The position numbers were made by a program, and so were the translations under genes. From Epiperipatus broadwayi (Eukaryota > Onychophora > Udeonychophora > Euonychophora > Peripatidae), in the NCBI GenBank assembly GCA_028023455.1, contig JAQFVV010000186.1, positions 1,182,001 to 1,246,000 on the forward strand: 64,000 nucleotides of DNA. The letters run 5' to 3'. The notes beneath the pieces are model-generated. The model ran no database searches. It saw only the letters and a program-made list of their open reading frames with translations, and was not told the origin of the DNA. Positions 56,129 to 64,000 of the stretch are shown here, in pieces. Within the stretch, counting starts at the first letter, position 1. Each line of letters starts with the position of its first letter.

Positions 56129-58707
56129 AACCTCTGCTCTCTTCACTTGTTTACTTTATTAGATTTATAAATGCCCAGGCACCAATTCTATACAAGATTG
56201 AATAAAATTTATAATTGTAAAGATTCTTATATTGTAATTACTCTATGGCTTAGCTCAGTTGAGGTTATAGGATATGGTCTTCATATAGGAGGCAAATAAG
56301 TTGATAAAAACGTCTATAAACAATAATTCTATAATGTTAATTTAAATATGTTCTAAGCATCTATTCAATACTAAAACTGTTGCAAAATTGACAATTATTA
56401 CATTTATTACAGTATAGACAATGATGAGGATTGGGTATCTTTTTATCCAAATCACCACCTATTCTAAGCAAAGTAGAATATATTATTAGCACTGTAATAT
56501 GATGATTTATCATCTCCAGACAGATTAAATAAATTGACTTCTACTGGCAAATCTATATATTTTAGGGCTATGCTATGTTAACCATATATGTGTGTGTGTG
56601 GAAATGGAGAATCGAACGTATATAATCAAGCAATTCATTTGGGCTTTTAATTCATTAAAACATTTATTAAAAATTAAAAGACAAAATAAATAATGAATAA
56701 ACAAAAAAAATATTATTCTATGCACTTTGCTAACCAATTACATTGCTCTTATAGCAAAACCAAAATTGACTAATATTTAATATACGAATCATATATTTTC
56801 GAACATGTGTGCTTTTATAATATCCTAAACATGATGTATTTTTAAAACATACTTTTTATTAGCTTGTTTATAAAACTTGGATGATGCCATAAATCAATCA
56901 TCTTTTATACATATTATAAAATTTTATACAACACTTATCTGTTATAATCGGTGTAAATCATCTAACATTAACTATACAAAATAAAGAAAGGCAAGGAAAA
57001 ACAATAACTAAATACTTATATTTATACTTATACTTATATACATGAGGGTTAAATAATATCTCCAAACTCAATCTAAATAATCTAATCATCCCTTGACCAT
57101 TTCTACCTTCAACTCACATTCAATATACTTCCTATATAATGAACTTATAACAGATAAGGTTTTAATTCTTTATTTTTTTAAATAAACTTCATTAACAAAA
57201 TTGAAGCATAATAAATACAACATTTTTAAAATAATAATTTATAGCATCACGCACACATCCGAACATCTATAACCACCTATAATATAATTTCTAGATCATA
57301 TAAAATAATAAATTATCATATTATAATGATATGAAGTTACATTGTTTTGTTTTGTTTTTTTTTTAAAAAGAGAAAAAAAAATTGGTTATACATTTATTAT
57401 AAGTAATAACGAAAATACTTATCAATATCTCATCATTACATGTTAATTTTTTTAAACAAAATTGAAAGTTGAAAGAAATATACATATCAATTTTAAAGAC
57501 AACAGTAAATTATAACATAAAAAAAATGTCTATCCATTGTTAAAGCATAATTTGTTAACAACGACAATAGTCTTTTCTTTTTTATTATCCTAGAATTCCG
57601 TTATAGGCGTAATAAATGACATTTGCATGCATTGGAATTATTTTGTTATATATGCATGAATAGCAAAGTTATACAGTATAAAATTATCTTCTTGATATAA
57701 GATTAAATAGATAAACTTTTTTATTTTAAATTTTATTTTGTAGAATATTGATAGAAAATTCTTTAAATTGAAAATCAAGCATTTAATTATAGCGTCTAAT
57801 AAGAAAATTTTAGCTAGCTTTATTTTAAACAATTGTGTCATTTTAATATTATTTAGCTTTGGTAATATTTTAAAATAAATCATAATAATTTAGCTTACAT
57901 ATCATCCAGGCATTTTAAAAGTAGTGAATATGGACCATCGTTTGGCAGAAATTTGGAGGCTGGTATCCCTCTGGGGTGTGTCTATCTCCTCATTTTTATA
58001 TCATTCCAGTAGTATAATAACAAAAATTCTCCACAGGTATATTATTATAATCCTTGCGATGTTTTTTTTATATTTGTTCTAATACTCTTAGAGAGTTATT
58101 GATTCTTTTAAGTTTTTTTTTTACATCTTCTTCCCTGGAACTTTTTTTTTTACTTTTCTTCAAGTTTTAAACTCTATGTCTTTTTCCACTCACGCCCTCT
58201 GTGTTTTTTTATTACAATCAACTTTGGAAACGTGCCAGAATTTTACTTATAAAATTTTAACAATACAATGTTTGAATGGAATAAACATAATAATAAAAAA
58301 AATATTAAACATCAAATATTAATTTATAAATGTTATTCACTAATATACAAATAATCTTTATCATTTTTAAACATAAGATTATGAACAATATATAATTAGT
58401 AAATAATAAATAAAATATAGGAAAGAAAATTCTAATTAATAATATATCTATATTTCTGCTCATTATGACATGTAAATTTTTCTACTACATACAAACATCT
58501 CTGATGTTATTCATCCTCCTCTCCTACAACCAAACATATAATCCAAAACTCTACCAATCAGTACACCCACTTAAAGTTTTAATTTTTTAAATCCTAATTT
58601 TAACTAGCAAATTACATCTCAATTCATTTTTCTCAGATAATTAACTTTAGCCATTGTTAGCACAAATGTGAACTTCCCACATTTCTTTCTGGTGCCAACC
58701 TGGAAGG
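56126..58707. other. 2.6 kb insert of unknown nature between AT tracts
   Basis: It begins TGTAACCT and ends AGGTCACA, short inverted termini of 8 bp with one mismatch. The content is AT-rich with no clear coding motif; the minus-strand frame 57883-57638 has none. A slightly GC-richer patch at 57905-58010 (GGAGGCTGGTATCCC) is unassigned. Whether this is a transposon or simply the ancestral flank is unknown. Confidence 0.35.
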
Positions 58708-58712
58708 TCACA

Positions 58713-58782
<70 letters not shown>
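58708..58782. repeat. (AT)n microsatellite
   Basis: About 75 bp of AT repeats with one phase change near 58735, at the right edge of the 2.6 kb insert. Confidence 0.95.
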
Positions 58783-58787
<5 letters not shown>

Positions 58788-58960
58788 AAGAATTTAATTA
58801 AATTTAATCATTTTTATGTACATGTATGTATTTTACTAATTATATTTATTGTAATAAATGTAAATAATGTCCATTGGGGGGAATTGCAGTAGAATAATCT
58901 AGTCGTGTGATTTTGTAAAAAGAAATATCTTGATAAGGTTCCAATAAGGAATAAAAATTG

Positions 58961-59407
58961 GGTTGATATATTTAATAAATTTTGTATTTAAAATGAATTG
59001 TCTATTTTAATTTAGTTTTAAATTATTTTAAATTTTATATATAACTATAAACCCAGGAAAGCAATCCACACTTAAACAATTCTAATAATATCAATAACAA
59101 TCTCAATTTGTTGTCATGGCAATCTCCTTTTTTCAAATTAATTTTTATATAAATTATTAAAGGTTGTTAAAAATAAGATGCATTCTTCATCTGTTTAATG
59201 TATTAATGATGATTGCAAAAAATTAATCTGTACATAAATTAAAACAATAGACTAAGTCAAAAACTAAATTTATATAACAAAAAAACCCAAAAATAGAATG
59301 ATATTATTCTATCTTTTCATTGGATTTTGATTTTACTTCCACTTTGCAATTTCAAAAATTTAGAAGTTATTATTTATTTATTATTACAATATATATATAT
59401 ATATATA
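58961..59407. other. unassigned intron sequence
   Basis: AT-rich, ending in a (TA)n tract at 59388-59408 next to the PLE palindrome. Confidence 0.5.
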
Positions 59408-60672
59408 TGCAAAATCATAAAACAATACAATACTAGATTAAATCCAAAATTTTACCAAAATCCTTACATGACCATGGTTTCATCTACTACAAATAGACCT
59501 TCTCAAGTGAAAATCAAACTAAAGGAAATAACAAATATATATACACAAAAACAAACCTTCCCATAATTCATTTCAAACTCCACCTTCCCTTAATATCAAA
59601 AGAAGTCTTCATAAGATTGATAGCCTCAGAATCAAGAATATTTATCATCAAAGTCTCCTTTATTCTTCTTTTAACTCATTCTTTTCATAAAAAATAACCA
59701 AAGCATTGTTAAACAATATTTTATGACCTGTATTTAATTCATGAATATATAAAGATTAGTTAAGATACCTATGTTTAACTCTACTTATATGAACCTTAAT
59801 CCTTTCATTAAGGCTAAATTTACTCTGGCCTACATAAAATTTACCACAACTACATGGAATCTTATAAACAATACCAGGAATAGACCTACTATCGATAGTC
59901 TGTTTTGAACCATTAAGTAATGAATTCAAATCAGAACCTTTCTTCTATGCAACCTTCCTTCCACCTAACAAATGACTATTCTTATAAACCAAATTATATA
60001 TTGAAGCCTTAAATGGTAACAACATATAATCATTTTGTTGGTAAGAATAATGATTATGTCATGACCATTTAAGGCTTCAATATATAATTTGGTTTATAAG
60101 AATAGTCATTTGTTAGGTGGAAGGAAGGTTGCATGGAAGAAAGGTTCTGATATGAATTCATTACTTAATGGTTCAAAACAGACTATTGATAGTAAGTCTA
60201 TTCCTGGTATTGTTTATAAGATTCCATGTAGTTGTGGTAATTTTTATGTAGGCCAGAGTAAATTTAGCCTTAATGAAAGGATTAAGGTTCATATAAGTAG
60301 AGTTAAACATAGGTATCTTAACTCAGTTTTATATATTCATGAATTAAATACAGGTCATAAAATATTGTTTAACAATGCTTCGGTTATTTTTTATGAAAAG
60401 AATGAGTTAAAAAGAAGAATAAAGAAGAGTTTGATGATAAATATTCTTGATTCTGAGGCTATCAATCTTATGAAGACTTCTTTTGATATTAAGGGAAGGT
60501 GGAATTTGAAATGAATTATGGGAAGGTTTGTTTTTGTGTATATATATTTGTCATTTCTTTTAGTTTGATTTTCACTTGAGGTCTATTTGTAGTAGATGAA
60601 ACCATGGTCATGTAAGTATTTTGGTAAAATTTTGGATTTAATCTAGTATTGTATTGTTTTATGGTTTTGCAT
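59408..60672. mobile_element. head-to-head inverted pair of PLE 3' ends
   Basis: The left arm 59408-60024 (minus strand) and right arm 60065-60672 (plus strand) are close copies in inverted orientation, about 610 bp each. They are joined at the same 5' break point (ACCATTTAAGGCTTC) with a 40 bp spacer. Each holds a GIY-YIG coding end plus a 3' tail with GTAGATGAAACCATGGTCAT. The left copy has more mutations and its frame is broken. Sharing one break point argues for inverted duplication during a single insertion. Confidence 0.85.
60065..60514 (+). CDS. PLE C-terminal fragment with GIY-YIG nuclease domain
   Basis: This frame is open from 60065 with no ATG near its start. It reads PFKASIYNLVYKN, then GIVYKIPCSCGNFYVGQ (GIY-YIG with a CxC pair), SLNERIKVHI (catalytic Arg helix), YIHELNTGHKILF, RRIKKSLMI and EAINLM, ending FDIKGRWNLK and a stop. 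A full PLE would have an RT in front of this; none is present. The domain differs clearly from that at 51.2 kb, so at least two PLE families are present. Confidence 0.75.
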   Translation, partial: PFKASIYNLVYKNSHLLGGRKVAWKKGSDMNSLLNGSKQTIDSKSIPGIVYKIPCSCGNFYVGQSKFSLNERIKVHISRVKHRYLNSVLYIHELNTGHKILFNNASVIFYEKNELKRRIKKSLMINILDSEAINLMKTSFDIKGRWNLK

Positions 60673-61480
60673 TTTTATTTTTGCTAGTATAGTGTTAGGC
60701 AGGTTTGATATATATATATGCTTAAAGGATAATCATAAGCAGCATTTATGTTGACTCATTATAAAGTAAAATTCAGTCCAGAAATTTTTCAAATAGGGTT
60801 ACTGAAAGAGGAGATATTCACCGAACTTGAAAATTGTTAGATAATAGTATTTTTTAATAGCTTTATATTCTTGTTTCATTCATAAGTTAAGGATAATTAG
60901 ATATCTCTTTAAGATCAGTACTGATTGCATATATGTAAATTAGTTATGGAGGACTAACCTCCTGAAAGACTATTTGTTGAAAAAAAAATTCATGATTTAC
61001 CTAGCCAAATTTGAACCCAGGTTATAAGAGTATCAGAAAATGAATGCTTTTTACAAAGTTGAAAATGGGAATATTTTTTTGTTTTTTCTTCATATATAGA
61101 AAATATATGAGTTAGACAAAAATTATTTTTCAAAAAAATATTTTTTTTAGAATAGCTATAGGTTTTCGGAAAGATAAATAAGTGAAAGAAAAAAGATTAC
61201 ATGGCATTGAATATGTTATGTTCTTGGAATCTCTAAATGTAATCATGACTGGCTAATGATATTGGAATTGTTATACCCATGTTATCTACATCTATTTACC
61301 AGTGTCTACATTCCAACATGAGATTTACTTGACATATAATGTAATTGTATTAAAATAAATTTTGTCAACTTTAAGACTTATTTGCATGTACTGGCATGAC
61401 TGCAAACAGATTAGAATTATTATAAGTAATGGTAGTGATTTTGAAAATTCACAGTGTTTGTACTGAATTTTTGCATAACA
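60673..61480. other. unassigned sequence
   Basis: AT-rich; T-runs at about 61071-61079 and 61140-61148. No motif recognised. Confidence 0.45.
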
Positions 61481-61493
61481 TCTATATTTATTA

Positions 61494-61872
61494 AAACAGG
61501 CAAAACTCTCCATACAATTGTGCCACTCAGTGCAAGCCAGAGTAATCAATGGATCCCAGAAGGCTTGTGCATAAAATCCCTATTTAGTGCCTACTTATCC
61601 AATGTCTCCAAACTAGTTTTTAGTTTGTGGCTTTCATCAGTGAGGAACATTGGACCTGACAGCACTGCACCTAGGTGGTGCAGTGCTCTCAGGTCCATGG
61701 CTCCTTACTGATGAAAACCACAAGCTAGAAACTAGTCTGGGGATAGTGGATGAGTAGACACTAGATAGGAATTTTATGCACAAGCCTTCTGGCATCCATT
61801 GATTACTGTATGGAGAGTTTTTCCTGTTTTAATAGCAATTATGAGCAAGCATAAGAAATAGTGATCATGTGC
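61494..61872. mobile_element. HHR-A inverted dimer with perfect 13 bp TSD
   Basis: A minus-strand arm (61494 to about 61672) and a plus-strand arm (about 61674-61872) are flanked by TCTATATTTATTA at 61481-61493 and 61873-61885. They meet in the GGTGGTGCAGTGCTCTCAGG region. The plus arm has CTGATGA and GAAAC but a weak stem II. The minus arm has CTGATGA but lacks the G of GAAA. Only the shared ribozyme and terminal blocks are included, not the AGTTTTGTAGTT region. Confidence 0.92.
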
Positions 61873-61885
61873 TCTATATTTATTA

Positions 61886-63630
61886 TTACAAATATTTTAT
61901 TTAAACAGGGAAAATGCCATAAATAACATTGACACATTTACATGAAGCAATTGCATATATCATAATATATAAAAAATCAATAATACATGAGCAAGAAAGA
62001 TCTACATTTGTATATCTTAAATTTAAAATAATAATTGCATTAAAAATAGTTCCTAAGTAAATTTATTGTTAGCAAATTTCATGTTACTTTTTAGAATAAA
62101 CACATTGAATTAATAGCTGTTTAACACTAAAGTTACCAATTTGCACTTTTATGCTTATTTTTTTAATAAAATGTAGTATCTTAAAAGGTTATGATTGTAA
62201 GTAAATATATCTGTTTCTATGTTCACTAACAAGATCTCTATTTAGTTCTTTGATAATTATTAGTGACAATTAAAAGAAAGTATGTAGAATTCTTTGATGG
62301 ATTAAATAAGAGAATGAATTTGAAGCTTTAGAAAGAAAATACACATTTAAGTGCAAAATTAAAGTAAGAATAATTGGTGAATTAAAACAGCACAGGACAG
62401 TTCCTTTTTAGTTCCCTAGGATCATTTTTCTTTTAATTTAAAGCGAGAATGAAATTAATATATGAATTTGAGAAATTATCTTTAACAATAATGATATTCC
62501 AAACAGATTGGGCATTTTAGCATCTATTATAATGATGTCATCATGTGAATGGTTTTAATGATAAGTCCATTCTATTGACGAATTTGGTTTTATATGACAT
62601 ATTTAACTCAATGAAATTAGAATGATTCTTTGTAATGTAAAATCAAAATGATTCTGATTTCGATAAAATATCTGGGTTGCATATGGAAGTAATTTGTTAG
62701 TAATATATCACCCTTTAAAGACGCATTTTCTGTTACAGTTTTTTTTAAAAATAAATGGTATTCCAAAAATATCATCATTAACTATCCATCATAAAAAATG
62801 TTTGATTTTTTTTTTTTGAATCAGTTGCTGATAGTATAAAGGAAAGAAAATTTGAAGCACTGTATATACTAACTCTATGTTTATAGTCTTTGGAATAGTT
62901 ATAGGAAGATTAACAAAACAAATATAATTATGCATTATTAGTTTGATGGTACAAGTTTTAATTTGGATTTCTTAAAAATAAAACAACATTTTCATCTTCT
63001 TGGCATCTAGATTAACAATGTGCTAATAATAAGACTTCTAGTCTTACCATTTACCGAATCTTCTGAATGCAATCTAGAAAGTTATTGGTTTAGTAATTAA
63101 CAGAGAAGAACTCGGGCACTCTGTCACCCACTGATAGCTTCAATAATTTTGACTCAGTTTGATACATGTCAATCAGGTTTAGAGCATCAATTGTATAGAG
63201 GAACACATGAGAATTCTGGAAGTACAGTAGAGATTTCAATGAATTGTTATAGCTTTTAATAAATCAGAAAATAGGGTACATCATTATAATAATAATACAA
63301 CTTTTAGTACTAATAATATCATACTTTTATAATATGGTATATTTTCCTATTTGTTAGATATGGTAATATTGAATTTATTTTAAAGATATATTCTCCTTGA
63401 ACACATGAAACACATGAAAGATAATATATTTCCTAAAAGGCAGTTGGAGTAAAATGCATACGGACATAATGATCATCTTAAAACAAATATAAGTGTGAAG
63501 AGATGGCTGAATATAAAATTCAATGAAAAGATAAGTTATAAAGAAAAACAGATTTTCTGCAAACAAAGTTAAATTCAATAAAATGCATGAATGAAGTGGA
63601 ATGTAATATATATACATGTATTAAGGTTTT
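61886..63630. other. unassigned sequence
   Basis: AT-rich with no exon-like or repeat-family motif; T-run at 62808-62817. Confidence 0.45.
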
Positions 63631-63881
63631 ATATAATATTCAATTGACCAAACACTTTACTACTTTTACAATGCTTTATTATCTACCCTTTCCTGCAGTT
63701 TACAGTTTCAATTGCCCCAGCAATCTTCTTCAGAATGTTATACCTCCTAATCTCAACTGAAAAACAGATATAACATTCTGAAGAGGATTTCTGGTCCCAA
63801 TGGAAACTATAAACTGCAAAAAAGAGTGGATAATAAAGTATTGTAAAAGTAGTAAAGTGTTTGGTCAATTGAATATTATAT
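63631..63881. repeat. inverted repeat with ribozyme-like motif
   Basis: Arms 63631 to about 63742 and about 63768-63881 (ATATAATATTCAATTGACC at the outer ends). On the minus strand the left arm reads CTGAAGA, a hairpin GATTGC-TGGG-GCAATT, then GAAAC. The spacing is hammerhead-like, but one extra A precedes the stem and no stem I partner is visible. No coding sequence is present. Confidence 0.65.
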
Positions 63882-64000
63882 GATATACATTTGGCAATGC
63901 AATAGGAAACAGTAGTTATTATTAAAGTTTTACAGATAGAATTATTTTAACACCACAAAATTGAAGTTTAATGTTTTGTTTTGTTTTTTATCTTTTTTTT

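Larger units (their letters stand above)
54813..58960. repeat. large inverted repeat split by an AT-flanked insert
   Basis: Left arm blocks 54813-54965 and 54990-55100 reappear inverted at 58795-58960 and about 55960-56085. Shared landmarks are CCTTATCAAGATGTTTCT, CAATGGACATTATTTACATT, and CATGTTTACAT with GGACCTTTGACC. In the left arm the two blocks are joined by a short (TA)n. In the right arm they are 2.6 kb apart and each side ends in long (AT)n. A PLE fragment lies between the arms at 55370-55740. Confidence 0.75.

Noticed and set aside
56126-58707. LTR retrotransposon from the TG...CA ends
   Set aside because: No direct terminal repeats, primer-binding site or gag/pol motifs were found.

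Overview
This is an AT-rich intronic window from an animal nuclear genome, most likely an invertebrate. The evidence is a spliced SLC6 transporter gene with introns of about 10-14 kb, tRNA-derived SINEs with Pol III boxes, APE-type non-LTR retrotransposons (LINEs) and many Penelope-like element (PLE) fragments. I cannot name the species from sequence alone. There is no sign of bacterial gene organisation.

The one host gene I can support runs on the minus strand. Five internal exons (54579-54476, 43870-43746, 31410-31298, 21724-21596, 7539-7440) have proper AG/GT borders and matching phases. Spliced together they give one uninterrupted piece of a sodium/chloride-dependent transporter from TM6 through TM10, closest in motif content to glycine transporters (SLC6A5/SLC6A9 type). 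The first exons lie beyond the right edge. The last ones lie beyond the left edge or were not recognised; a weak candidate last exon is at 1257-1092.

The rest is intron packed with retroelements. (1) One nearly intact LINE (45.5-49.1 kb), broken by a single-base slip in the reverse transcriptase FADD motif, plus decayed LINE pieces at 2.4-3.1, 15.8-16.6, 19.3, 22.6-25.5, 31.9 and 49.7-51.0 kb. (2) PLE pieces with GIY-YIG and RT motifs at 6.6-7.3, 27.4-28.7, 51.2, 55.4 and 59.4-60.7 kb, several in inverted-repeat frames. (3) Three tRNA-derived SINE copies. (4) The most striking layer: at least four repeat families, called here HHR-A, -B, -C and -D, that carry hammerhead self-cleaving ribozyme cores (CUGANGA, short stem II, GAAA, very short stem III, two-part stem I with an internal loop). 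HHR-A has a dozen copies as monomers, a head-to-tail partial dimer and head-to-head inverted dimers, several with perfect 12-15 bp target-site duplications. HHR-B occurs as foldbacks (one with a perfect 14 bp duplication) and as a related 339 bp tandem array. This is the architecture expected of ribozyme-bearing non-autonomous retroelements (retrozyme-like, or PLE-derived). Some ribozymes lie in the sense direction of the SLC6 pre-mRNA.

Nested insertions give a relative chronology: a SINE sits in the RT catalytic motif of an old LINE, HHR-A copies sit inside two LINEs, and HHR-D sits inside an HHR-B-like tandem array.
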